Shown: one piece after another, positions 22,401-31,675 of the stretch
Layout of the letters: the number at the start of each line of letters is the position of its first letter
Numbering within the stretch: position 1 is the first letter of the stretch
NCBI GenBank assembly: GCA_013995675.1
Contig: VWRR01000010.1
Coordinates: 372,001 to 436,000 of the forward strand
From: Cyanidiococcus yangmingshanensis
Taxonomy: Eukaryota; Rhodophyta; Bangiophyceae; Cyanidiales; Cyanidiaceae
Direction of reading: 5' to 3'
DNA: 64,000 nucleotides
Program-made: the position numbers and the translations under genes
Notes under the pieces: generated by a model
What the model was told of the DNA's origin: nothing
Seen by the model: the letters and a program-made list of their open reading frames with translations, nothing else
Databases searched by the model: none

Positions 22401-22840
22401 AGGCTAGCCTGGAGATCGTCAGCTCGCTCCCATAAGACACAGACCCGTAGTGCCGTTACGATCGCGCTGCCGGTCTCTGAATCAATGCCACTGAGTCCAA
22501 GGTTCTCCGACACAGCCAGTTCAAAGGGAGCAGACCAGTGCGTCGGATAGCTCCCCGCAAGTCGACGACCCGAAAGTTGGTAGTAACCTCCCGATGACCA
22601 GGCGCTGATTCCGGCACCGGCGGAGCTGAGGTGCTCAAGGCCGTAGTCAGCAGATACTTGCTCTTCTATCAGTTTTTCCAACTTGCTTGTGGCAGGTTCG
22701 TGCACGTTGCGCGGATCTAAATAGCTCGCAACACGCCAAGCCCAGTGCTTGCTCTCACTAGGGGCGAACCAGGTCTGCTCCCAGTGAGCAATCGTGTACC
22801 CGTCCTGCTTCCGCTGAACGTAGACCGCCACGACAGACAT
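19498..22840 (-). CDS. Unrecognised ~1,110-residue protein, probable frame break
   Basis: Two long frames (ATG 22840 to 21128, and 21150 to 19498) overlap by 23 bp. The downstream frame is open back to about 21207, so a single base shift in 21128-21207 would join them into one protein of about 1,110 residues. The N-terminal part has helical, TPR-like stretches (LRVCVLWERADDLQASLRAY and NLMLHYCMMGIDMADIEKWV). A Lys/Arg-rich segment KKKHTKGKRRKERKR in the first half looks like a nuclear signal. A middle helical block is AYSYFKAVFYLLERGHFKDA. The centre is a long acidic disordered region. The last 200 residues are helical again: LSNLLAYLPLLPRHRQAAVN, then EKNMQLGNYGYATGWIDWAY. A GTAAGT sits in the overlap (forward 21157-21162), so a splice junction is a lesser alternative. 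I recognise no family. Confidence 0.78.
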
Positions 22841-23788
22841 GATGAAGAACTAATTCGAACGTCAACCCCACGGACTTGATTGATCGGGAGGCCCGTTTAC
22901 CGACTGGTGTCGGCTGGGTCAACGAAAACACGCTGCAGAGGCCCTTTTCTGGAAAAAAACGTTGTGGGCGTTCGTGGCGTCCCAGCGGGCGCCGCACTCG
23001 GGCAGACGAGCCCTTGGTTGCTGTGGACGATCGAGCAAGGAAAAGCGCCCAGAACAGGGGTTTGATGAACTGAGTGAACGAGAATAGAGACTAGTGCTCA
23101 AGGTCACCAGTTGAGAAACCGTTGTAGGTGTTGTGTTGAGAGAGCACTGACCGAAACGCGTCTGGAGAAGCGTGCGCTCTCTCTATGGTCCCGTCATGCG
23201 ACGCGTGTATTGCAGTTGAATTGGGGTCCTTGTCGGCTGTTGCAGTATCACATCGACGGACGCTAGCGAATCCGAATAGGACTGGTTTTCCTTTGCAGGC
23301 ACGGGTACTCGCAAGCTGTCGATCGAGCGAATAGGCTGGAGCGCAGTTGATCGCCTTGTCGTTCCGAATAGATTGTTTCGCCACGGTTGCATGTAGCGCA
23401 GATGAACTGCGTCGTTGGATAATAATCAAGTTGATGTACGTTTGGATCGAATCTTTCGTTTCCAAACGTTCTGATCTATTGTTAAGCGATGCGGGCCTCG
23501 TTCAGCGTGTGCTTCCCGGTCTCGAAGGGACGCTTCTGCAAACCGGCTGCAGCCCGCTCTTCGAGCCGCCTACAGTTGTTCAGTCCATGCACTGAGCGCA
23601 CTGATTTACAGCGCAATCTACGAGAACTGTGGTATTGTTGATCGTGGCTTTTAGAACATGTTCTATAGGTGACGGTCGGTTCAGCCATGACGCTATGAAG
23701 CATAGAGGGCCGGTCTGTCTCCCGGTTACCCAGTTTTTTCCCGGTCCTAGATAAGAGCTTAGGCCTTTCGACGGCATATGAACCCGTT
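22841..23788. other. Intergenic region
   Basis: About 950 bp between two minus-strand genes, holding the promoter of the ~1,110-residue gene and the 3' region of the DUS gene. I see no convincing coding frame or repeat. Confidence 0.4.
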
Positions 23789-25645
23789 TTAAACGGAATG
23801 AGGGTGTCGCGTGGTTGTCGTACGAGTCGCCCAGACGATCGCTGTGAACAGGACGCGTTCAGTGAGTCGAGCAGCCATAGAGCGTAGTGCTCGAACAACA
23901 TCGATCCAGATACAGGTGGATGATCCCATGCTCCCCACGGTTTCTGTTCTTGGCGATTCTTCTGTCATGAATGGTTGTTTGCAGATCATGGAGCCATCAT
24001 CCCTGAATCCTGCGAAGCATAGACGGGACGAGATGCATTCGCTGATGTATCTGATGCACCTGATGACGAGCCTAGCATTGCGAGCGTTGCATCGCAGACG
24101 CATGACCTTGGACCGTTGCCCACAAATTGACTCGAGCTGCTGCGTTGAGCGAGTTGCAACCGCTCTCGTCCATGCAGCACGCTTCAATGGAATGCGGACG
24201 AAATTGTTGGTTCCTTCAAGGAAAAGCGCAGAAACACATCGATTATCTTGATCGTAGCCTTCTTCGCTGGCTGTACTGGAGCACATTGCGCGCTTTTGGG
24301 CCTGTTCTTCCATCCAGGTCGCGTCGAGATACCAGGGATCTAACGTCTGTTCAGCAGCCTCGATCAAAAATGCTGTCCACGAAAATTCAGCGGGAGCGAC
24401 GCCGTTTCGTTGTCGTCGCGTCTGCTCCTCTGTAGCCGACTGAATCATTTTTCGCCAGTTCTTACTGCGCGGCACGCCCCAGAACAAATTCATAACTGGT
24501 TTGAGCAGGAGATGAAGGCTCGGGTTCGGGATCCATCTCCTAAACGTTGCTTGAGAGACGCTTTTTCCCGTGCTGGATATCGACGCACTCGGAAGCATCG
24601 CATCCACATACTCACCGTACGTCTGGAGTATATCCCGACGTGTCTGTTTTGCTGTACAGTTGTCGTGATAGATCAAGGCGTCGACTCCAGCGAGCGTCTC
24701 CCATGGGTGTTCCACGACAGCTCGTCCCAGCATCACTCCATACAACGACTCTAGGTCCAGGAAATGGCGCACCTGGTCCAACGTGCGTATACCTCCATTG
24801 ATGCTAAAGTTTAGATGAGGAAAATCATCTCGGAGCGCCGAGACCCGTTCGTACCAGAGTGGCGGCACGGTGCGGTTCTCTGCTGGGCTGAGGCCTTTCA
24901 GCCATGCCTTTCGGGCGTGGACAATAAAATGGCGCACGGGTGCATTGTTTGAGACTGTCCGCACAAAGTCACGGACGAAGTCGTAAGAGTCCAGATCGTC
25001 GACACCAAGCCGACACTTCACCGTCACTGGGGTATGCGAAGGCATCGATTCCGCAATGGCTCGACAGAGCGCAGCAACTCGCGATGGATCCTTCATCAAG
25101 GCCGCACCGAAACAACCACGACCAGCAACTCGATCAGAAGGACATCCACAGTTCAGGTTCACTGCAGAGTAGTTGTACGGCGCGGCGACTAGAGCAGCCG
25201 CGCGCATTGTCTCGGGTTCACTGCCACCGAGCTGAAGAACCAGCGGTTGTTGCTCCGGTCCATAAGCCAGCCAGCGATCAGCGTTTTCAGTATTATGCTT
25301 GAGCGTCGAATCCACAACCATTTCCGTGTACAGAACAGCACGCTTACTGATCATCCTACATAAAGTACGAAAGTGAAGGTCTGTGACGTCCATCATGGGT
25401 GCTACAGCGAATGCGTCGGGTGCCCGCGCCATCCTCAGCACCGTAGACTGATTCGACAGAAACAGCGTGTGTTGTACAGCCCGCTTTGACACGCGATGAA
25501 ATACCTTGTGATTCCGCAGAAAGCGTTGACCGCGAATGCTCCAGCGCTGCGGGTCACCGGGACGCTGCAGTGAACGCTTTGTAGCCGCGCTCGTTTGTTG
25601 ATGCAGGTACCTCGTCGCCGACCACTGGAAAGCCACCCGATGCAT
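23789..25645 (-). CDS. DUS: tRNA-dihydrouridine synthase, DusA type
   Basis: A flavin-dependent tRNA-dihydrouridine synthase that reduces uridines in tRNA D-loops. The TIM-barrel domain starts near residue 75 with FAVAPMMDVTDLHFRTLCR and carries LVLQLGGSEPETM, the signature NLNCGCPSDRVAGRGCFGA, VTVKCRLGVDD, HFIVHARKAWLKGL, FSINGGIRTLDQV and GVMLGRAVVEHPW. These features resemble the bacterial/plastid DusA group rather than cytosolic DUS1-4. The first 70 residues are Arg/Ser/Gln-rich, suggesting organelle import. The family match ends near residue 430. The last 150 or so residues are Arg/Thr-rich and unlike any DUS, so they may be a lineage extension or a wrong frame caused by a base error after about 24260. 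The ATG at 25645 is the first in frame. Confidence 0.9.
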   Translation of the reverse strand: MHRVAFQWSATRYLHQQTSAATKRSLQRPGDPQRWSIRGQRFLRNHKVFHRVSKRAVQHTLFLSNQSTVLRMARAPDAFAVAPMMDVTDLHFRTLCRMISKRAVLYTEMVVDSTLKHNTENADRWLAYGPEQQPLVLQLGGSEPETMRAAALVAAPYNYSAVNLNCGCPSDRVAGRGCFGAALMKDPSRVAALCRAIAESMPSHTPVTVKCRLGVDDLDSYDFVRDFVRTVSNNAPVRHFIVHARKAWLKGLSPAENRTVPPLWYERVSALRDDFPHLNFSINGGIRTLDQVRHFLDLESLYGVMLGRAVVEHPWETLAGVDALIYHDNCTAKQTRRDILQTYGEYVDAMLPSASISSTGKSVSQATFRRWIPNPSLHLLLKPVMNLFWGVPRSKNWRKMIQSATEEQTRRQRNGVAPAEFSWTAFLIEAAEQTLDPWYLDATWMEEQAQKRAMCSSTASEEGYDQDNRCVSALFLEGTNNFVRIPLKRAAWTRAVATRSTQQLESICGQRSKVMRLRCNARNARLVIRCIRYISECISSRLCFAGFRDDGSMICKQPFMTEESPRTETVGSMGSSTCIWIDVVRALRSMAARLTERVLFTAIVWATRTTTTRHPHSV

Positions 25646-26421
25646 GCCTGCGAACGAGGCTCCTCAGTGGACAGTATTCAGCTCCAGTATGTCCAACTCT
25701 GTGTCTTCAATGAACGAGCAGTGCTCAACGGAACCTCGTTGGCGAGCGACCACCACTGAAAAGGGTTAGGCGAGCGAGGCGCCCGGCCGACGTTTTCAAG
25801 GCGCCAGCTAGGGAACTCGTACGCGAACCCTTGACTCGGCTGTTTTCGGATCTTCCCTATCTCGATCATTCATTTACGACGCTACCCTAGAGCTGAGATT
25901 TCTGATTGGCTGTCGTGTGCAGAGCTGTTCAGGAATGCAATGTCTGCGATAACGAATACTGGCACGGCTATGCCCTTCCAGACTCAAGCGGTGGCCGTAA
26001 CACATTCGGGTGGTGAGATATCGTTCAATGCGAACGTGCTTCGGAGGCCGCTCATGGACACCAGGCCAATGGTTGCGTCTACCAAGAGTTTACTTGAGTC
26101 CAAGACGGCTTCGCTGTATCCGATAGACGCATTCCAACAAAACTCATTCAGCCCTAATGCACCTTGTATGCTTCAGGAGAGGCACACTCTACGGTGACGC
26201 CCAAACCATCTTCATGACCGACGCCACTGCAGAAGGAACGTTTTGATGTCTCTGGAGTCATTTCTGATAGCCATTGAACGAAAAGAACAAGTTGTCCTCG
26301 CAGGGAGCAAGGGCGCGTACCACCACGTGAGGTGGATTCGGAGTGTCATCGTGCACAGCATTCAGTCGCCGCGAAAGGTGCCTTGGTGGCACTACTCAAA
26401 CGAATAACAGCTGCCACGAGT
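25646..26421. other. Divergent intergenic region
   Basis: This gap between DUS and prefoldin 5 holds both promoters. An 85-codon plus-strand ATG frame (25940-26197) has fairly even composition but no recognised content. It might be a small protein or chance, and I leave it uncalled. Confidence 0.35.
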
Positions 26422-27036
26422 ATGACGAGTGTTGCGGGTGATCAGAGCGCTCTGACTGGTGCGGACGTGTCAAGCACAGGTGCAGTTCCGGTGGAATCGC
26501 TTTCCCCGCCCGTACTGGAGCAGCTTTTGGCCGCCCTGCAGCAGGAAGTGGAGCAACTGGCGAGTGCGCTACAGCAACTGAACTTTGCCAATCAACGTTG
26601 GATGTTATGCAAACAATCGATTGAAGAATTTGAACACCAGTTTTCCCATCCAGCAGGTGTCGGGCGCGACGAGGTAGTCTCGCCAGTCGGGGCCTCGGTG
26701 GAGAGCCCCGCCACGGCAACGCCTGACTCGGTTGCGGTGACTGCAGAAACGCGTGGACAAGAGGGTCGGGTGCTGGTCCCATTAAGCGGTTCTCTGTTCG
26801 TGCACGGCCAGATCAAGCACCCAGATCGGTGCCTTATCGATATTGGAACAGGGTATCATGCGGAGCGGAGTCTAGCGGACGCGAAAGGGTTCTTCGAGAA
26901 ACGCCTAACGCTCCTCCGTGAGAATATTCGCCGACTCACGGTTACGCTCGACGAGAGACAAGGACATATGGAGATGATTCAGCAGGTGCTGTTGCAAAAA
27001 CTTGCTGTCATGCAGCATTCAAAAGAACAGGCCTAA
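26422..27036 (+). CDS. PFD5: Prefoldin subunit 5 (GIM5), alpha-type
   Basis: Prefoldin 5, an alpha-class subunit of the hexameric prefoldin cochaperone that hands unfolded actin and tubulin to the CCT chaperonin. An N-terminal coiled coil (LAALQQEVEQLASALQQLNF) is followed by the beta-hairpin region VLVPLSGSLFVHGQIKH and LIDIGTGYHAERSLADAKGF, then the C-terminal coil KRLTLLRENIRRLTVTL. These blocks are typical of PFD5. An insert of about 45 residues rich in Gly, Val, Ser and Ala separates the first coil from the hairpin, making the protein about 205 residues against about 150 usually. The frame is open upstream, but the first ATG is at 26422. Confidence 0.93.
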   Translation: MTSVAGDQSALTGADVSSTGAVPVESLSPPVLEQLLAALQQEVEQLASALQQLNFANQRWMLCKQSIEEFEHQFSHPAGVGRDEVVSPVGASVESPATATPDSVAVTAETRGQEGRVLVPLSGSLFVHGQIKHPDRCLIDIGTGYHAERSLADAKGFFEKRLTLLRENIRRLTVTLDERQGHMEMIQQVLLQKLAVMQHSKEQA

Positions 27037-27965
27037 AAGGAGACTCATAAAGATGATTCAAGTCGCGAGTCGTTTGCCGCCGATGCCTAGTCTGGTCCAG
27101 CGATCGAGCGCAACCTGCTCCGGGTTGCCATCTGGAAAAGGGCTCATTTCGCTACACATCAATGGAACCGGTGAAGCATCCTTGGATTCGAGTGCTTCAG
27201 GCGGGTGCCAAGGCCATCACCTTCGTTGCGATTGCTACACAAGCTCGATGCCTCGGTGGCCAGGTTGTCGGTAGAGCGCGGCTCCGTTCGCAGCACGGCA
27301 CTGCTCACGGCGCGGACTGGAAACCACACCGGCCGACAATGCGTCTGAATGTCCGAAACCTGAATCTGAGCCAGATACTGATCACTTTGCATCTGGTCGA
27401 GAGACCAATCGTAATGCGTCGGGCGGTAACGCGTCAAGTCGATCGAGGGCGCTCCGCAGCACGATCCCGTTGAGTTGGTGGTCTGCCCCTGCAACGAGAT
27501 GATGCATCGAGCGTGGCAAGGTCGCGCGGCCCCCTGTCGTAAAATGCTATGAATCGATTCAGTGAACTGTGTTTATCAGCCACACGCTCATACCCATGGA
27601 TGGATCATTGCCTGGCTTTTCGTGCCAAGTCGAGGCGATCCTGAACGATCCACGATATGCGCCGTGAGCCCGCGGGCGAGCGATGTGCCTAGGAGCCTCA
27701 GGGCTTGGCCTCTGCATATCATGCGCTCCGTGCAAACATATCGATGTGCATTCATTCACCAATGCTTCTGCACATGAATTTGTTTCGAAAAACCAATGGT
27801 TCTGCACCGTTCGAGCCCGTTGCCATAACGACCCAGAAAGGATGCGGCAGTGTCGTGCTGGTCGGCGGCTGGCGGCTCCGCAGCGACAGCGCGCACAGAC
27901 AAACCCGCCCAAGAGACGCCGCGGTTGCACTCCACAGAGGCGTTGAGACTCGCCAGTTCTGAAGC
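27037..27965. other. Intergenic region
   Basis: About 930 bp between two plus-strand genes. Frames of up to 163 codons appear on the minus strand but are mutually overlapping, Arg/Cys-rich and without signature. Presumably this is the prefoldin 3' region and the OST48 promoter. Confidence 0.4.
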
Positions 27966-29513
27966 ATGCCTCATCGTCACTTGATCCTGTTCGTGTCGGT
28001 CCTGGTTCTGATCCTGACGCTTTGGAGAGCATGTGTGCTGGCGCAGGCACCAGTGCTTTGCGGTGGGAGACCTATCGCGGGCGGAGGTACGCTCTCCCGT
28101 CACGTCAGTCGTCGGCAGACACCGCCAGTGGGGCGTCGGCTGCTCGTCATCGTCGACGAAGACACTTCATCATACAGCACTGTATTTAGTGTACTTCGGG
28201 GCAAAGGATATGACCTTACGATCAGCGGAGCACAGAATCGTTCTGTGGAGCTCTGGAACCCAGCGAGAACCCACTACCTGCACGATGCAGTGCTTTTGCT
28301 TGCGCCGACGATTGCAGAGTTTGGTGCGGGTGTGACCGCGCAAGCGTTATTAGACTTTATTGACGCGAATCATACCTTGATTGTGACAGCTTCTTCAAGC
28401 GCTGGTTCGCTTGTTCGAGCCCTGGCAGACGGCATCGGGCTTGAGCTCGATGAGAAGGGTACGGCGATTCTCGACCACGTGCGGGCGTTGCACACTGCAT
28501 CGGATGAGAGCGCGGCGGTCTCAAGCACCTTCTCAGTAGAGCCGAAACCGTGTCCGCTGCATGAAGGAGTTCGCACCGCTCCCTACTGGGCGCAGCGTAT
28601 GCCTGAGCAACCGCTGGTCTTCGCACGTGCGCTAGGGGCGACGATCTCTCCCAAACAGGATCTGCTTCGCCCTGTGCTCTGTGCGCCAGCCACGAGTTAC
28701 TCCTATGAGGCTGGTGAAATGATCGATGTAGACGAAGACGCTGCGCCTTTTGCCATAGGAACCGAGGCTGTGTTGGTCGCTGCACTCCACGGTCGCTATG
28801 GCGGGCGAGTTCTCTTCATCGCCTCGACAGAGGCACTCGATGACCGTTTTATGACGAATGACCATGGCAATCGGGCATTTTTCACTGAGCTGATGACCTG
28901 GGCTCTGGGAGAGCGAGGCATCCTGCAGGTGACGCGCACCGAGCACTGGAAAGTTCAAACAAATGCAGGTCGCGAGCCCTCGAACCGGTACCGAATCGGC
29001 GACCGCCTTCACCTTGAGCTCTGCATTCAGGAATGGGATGGGCGAGTGCATGAGCAGCAGTGGCGACCCTGGCTTGCTGGCGATGATTTGCAGGTGGAAT
29101 GGGTCATGCTGGACCCGTATGTGCGCGCTCGTATGCAACGAACCGAGGAAAACGGCTGCTATGCTGCCGAATTCAACACTCCCTCCAAGCATGGGCTCTT
29201 CAAGTTCCGTATCGAGCACTTTCGTGATGGTTACACGCCCTTGCTCTTCTCACAAGTTGTACCTATGCACCCGTTCTGGCACAACGAGTATCCGAGATTG
29301 CTCCCTCGAGCGTACCCCTATTACGCAGCACTCTTCACGGTCATGTTCGTCTTTTGGATACTGGCATACGCCATTCTCTGGAGGGATATCACATTTTCGC
29401 GAAAATCGACAGCAGGCTCCACCCGCATGCTGGGTCGGGACGCAAAGCCGTTGGCGAGTCCCGTGAAGACGGAGCCCTCTGAAAAGGATAGCGGTCATCG
29501 GAAACAGGACTAG
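27966..29513 (+). CDS. OST48: Oligosaccharyltransferase 48-kDa subunit (OST48/WBP1/DDOST)
   Basis: A non-catalytic subunit of the ER oligosaccharyltransferase complex, which transfers the lipid-linked glycan to Asn residues of nascent proteins. The N-terminal signal peptide is strongly hydrophobic (LILFVSVLVLILTLW). The luminal domain opens with RRLLVIVDEDTSSYSTVFSV, LRGKGYDLTISGAQ and HDAVLLLAPTIAEFG, the family's usual blocks. Later segments include GRVLFIASTEALDDRFM and the beta-rich DLQVEWVMLDPYVRARM. A single C-terminal membrane span (YAALFTVMFVFWILAYAILW) is followed by a cytosolic basic tail. Its 515 residues are slightly longer than the 430-460 of animals and yeast. The ATG at 27966 gives a perfect signal peptide start. 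It is functionally linked to ALG3. Confidence 0.95.
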   Translation: MPHRHLILFVSVLVLILTLWRACVLAQAPVLCGGRPIAGGGTLSRHVSRRQTPPVGRRLLVIVDEDTSSYSTVFSVLRGKGYDLTISGAQNRSVELWNPARTHYLHDAVLLLAPTIAEFGAGVTAQALLDFIDANHTLIVTASSSAGSLVRALADGIGLELDEKGTAILDHVRALHTASDESAAVSSTFSVEPKPCPLHEGVRTAPYWAQRMPEQPLVFARALGATISPKQDLLRPVLCAPATSYSYEAGEMIDVDEDAAPFAIGTEAVLVAALHGRYGGRVLFIASTEALDDRFMTNDHGNRAFFTELMTWALGERGILQVTRTEHWKVQTNAGREPSNRYRIGDRLHLELCIQEWDGRVHEQQWRPWLAGDDLQVEWVMLDPYVRARMQRTEENGCYAAEFNTPSKHGLFKFRIEHFRDGYTPLLFSQVVPMHPFWHNEYPRLLPRAYPYYAALFTVMFVFWILAYAILWRDITFSRKSTAGSTRMLGRDAKPLASPVKTEPSEKDSGHRKQD

Positions 29514-30026
29514 TGGCGTCTCTCAAAGCAGGCATTCGGTAAAACTCGTCCGGTGGATCACAAAAAGCCACTGCTGGAGTTGGAGTCTCTCTGTCAGGAG
29601 GGAGCATGACATAAACATCGTGACTAAACACGCGGACGATTGGACAACGACAACCACAACCGAGTCAACGGGATCGTGCACGTCCGCACACCGACTCGTT
29701 GCGGGCCGACTCCGCGCCCAAAAGCATGAGAGGCAGAGCTGACACAACGAAGACTAGCATCCACTCCTCCATATAAAAGGCAGAGACCTGCATGGGTTCA
29801 GTTCCTGATCATCATCGATACTCAGACTGTAGTGATCAAAGCATTGGGACCGCTAAAAATCACCTATCCGTTGTGAAGAACGAGTAGGCATGCTTCCTGG
29901 GCTCGGCAAATGTGCTGCCGATCGTTGTCGATCGATGGCGTGGAGCTATGCGCTACGGCCTGCATTCCTTGGTCGGTTCCACGCTGCAGACGAGCTCTCT
30001 CAAAGAGGCTCATTGAGGATAACTTC
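29514..30026. other. Intergenic region with TATA box
   Basis: 513 bp between OST48 and RRP36, both on the plus strand. The only motif I see is a strong TATA-like sequence, listed separately. Confidence 0.5.
29772..29779 (+). promoter_or_regulatory. Candidate TATA box for RRP36
   Basis: TATAAAAG lies about 250 bp upstream of the RRP36 start codon in the same orientation. It would place the transcription start near 29800 with a 5' leader of about 225 nt. This is inference from the motif alone. Confidence 0.4.
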
Positions 30027-30896
30027 ATGGCTCCGGGCAAGCCCCGCACCCGTTTTGCTCGTAACCCGAACGCTCTGGTGATGAAACCTGCGGAAGCCAG
30101 TGCTCCAGAAGGCGACAATAGCGACGGGAGAGCGGTAGTGAATCTTGTGGAAAAAGACCCCGAGCGATCACTCGTCGTTCCTCGCGGTTCGCTTGCTGCA
30201 CACGTTCGCTCGCTACGTCAGCAGCGACGGGCGGAGCGGCTTGAACCTGGTAAAGATTGCTCATCCGGCTCACTGAAACGTCGGCTGCATAAAAACGCCC
30301 CTATGGAGGTGGACACTACTCAACGACGCTCGCTGACGAGGACACGTGAGGTCGTCTTGAAGCGTGCTACGAAACCGCTTGATCCGCGTTTTGATCCATT
30401 ATGTGGCCGGTTCGATGAAAATGTCTTCCGGCAGCGATACAGCTTCCTGAGAGCGCTTCGTGAGAGAGCCCTCGCCGAGTCCAAGACGAAGCTGGCAACC
30501 CTTGAGAGCTCTCTGAAACGTGCACCTGCAGCAGAACGGGAGTCGTTGCTGGCACTGCGTCAGGAGCTGCGGTCTGAGGTTGATCGACGGGAGAACCAAG
30601 TGCGTCGAGAAGACTCAAGCGAGCGCGCTCGAGCTATCCTGCAGAGCCACAAACGGCATGAAACCGAACAGATCGCTGCTGGGGTGAAACAGCGGCCCTA
30701 CTTTATGAAGCGCAGTGTGGTTCGCGAGCACTTGAAAGCGCAAACGATGCATGAACTGAAGAAGCAACGTCGATGGAAACGATATCTTGAACGAAAGGAG
30801 CGGGCGGCGACAGCCAAAGCTCGCAAGTTGCTTCGGGAGCCGTCGCAACCTACATCCGTGAACCGAAGCGACAGACTCGATCACAATGCATCCTGA
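30027..30896 (+). CDS. RRP36: rRNA-processing protein RRP36
   Basis: A nucleolar factor of the 90S pre-ribosome needed for early cleavages that release 18S rRNA. The family core starts with KRRLHKNAPMEVDTTQR, runs through DPRFDPLCGRFDENVFRQRY, and continues with a long Arg/Lys/Glu helix (from YSFLRALRERALAESKTKL). Near the C-terminus is the conserved KQRPYFMKRSVVREHLK with its usual F/Y-MK-K/R-S pattern, then a basic coil KKQRRWKRYLERKERAA. The protein has 289 residues, within the usual range. The frame is open to 29910, but the ATG at 30027 gives the natural start (MAPGKPR). DDX47/RRP3 in this window acts in the same pathway. Confidence 0.92.
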   Translation: MAPGKPRTRFARNPNALVMKPAEASAPEGDNSDGRAVVNLVEKDPERSLVVPRGSLAAHVRSLRQQRRAERLEPGKDCSSGSLKRRLHKNAPMEVDTTQRRSLTRTREVVLKRATKPLDPRFDPLCGRFDENVFRQRYSFLRALRERALAESKTKLATLESSLKRAPAAERESLLALRQELRSEVDRRENQVRREDSSERARAILQSHKRHETEQIAAGVKQRPYFMKRSVVREHLKAQTMHELKKQRRWKRYLERKERAATAKARKLLREPSQPTSVNRSDRLDHNAS

Positions 30897-31675
30897 AGTT
30901 GCGACATTATTGAATCGATGGTCTGCGCTGTCGCCATAACCGTATGAATCGGAGGAACGCGAATGCTCGTCCGGTGTTGCGTGGCGGTTCCTCGGATCCG
31001 CATCCTTACACACTGCATGAATGCTGCAAGCAGGCGGATGTGGCTTCGGCCACAAGGGGAGCACAGCCTATCGAGCATGCCTGCTGGCGACGGAGAGCGG
31101 TCTAGCTCCTGGATCCGTGCACGGTCCAGCGCCTCTTTTCCAATACAAAATAGCATCGAAGGGTTTACGCGAGCGCATCTCTGGAGCCGTGGTATCGACG
31201 TCCTGGTGAGAGGACAGGCACATCTGGATGAAGGTCCGGGTCTCGCCTCACAAGCGGTTGACAGGGATTGGATGCGCGTCCCAGCGTTTCGTATCGAATG
31301 GGCCGCGAAACGCGGTCTGCAAACGAATGCCAAGGCCTGCGTTCGCCGAAGATTGACAACCAAACTCGATTGATCGGTTGCTGCTCAACGGCTACTTGGA
31401 TTGTATTCTCGGGCGTGATGGTGGCTGCTGCCTCAATTGCTCGCATGACATGCGGTCCGAGCCCTGACCTGGAGATGACAAAGTTTGCTGGCAGACGAAG
31501 TGAACGATCCCCGGAATGATCGTCCGGGTGACATGTGCTGGCGGGACGCCTCGCGATGGGAACGGACGAATGTGTCACTGAAGCGTCCTTTTATGGTCCC
31601 CCGGCGAAACCCCGGCTCGCACCACGGAGCCTGTGATCTCGGCACCGGCATCGTGGGTGCAACCCTTGGCACCCG
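30897..31675. other. Convergent intergenic region
   Basis: About 780 bp between RRP36 and the GT77-like gene. Two opposite-strand frames of 136 (plus) and 160 (minus) codons overlap almost exactly at 30881-31373. Neither has a signature, and such mirrored frames are expected in GC-rich DNA. Confidence 0.4.

Noticed and set aside
30881-31373. Frames of 160 (minus) and 136 (plus) codons downstream of RRP36
   Set aside because: They overlap almost exactly on opposite strands, have unlikely composition, and show no family motif.
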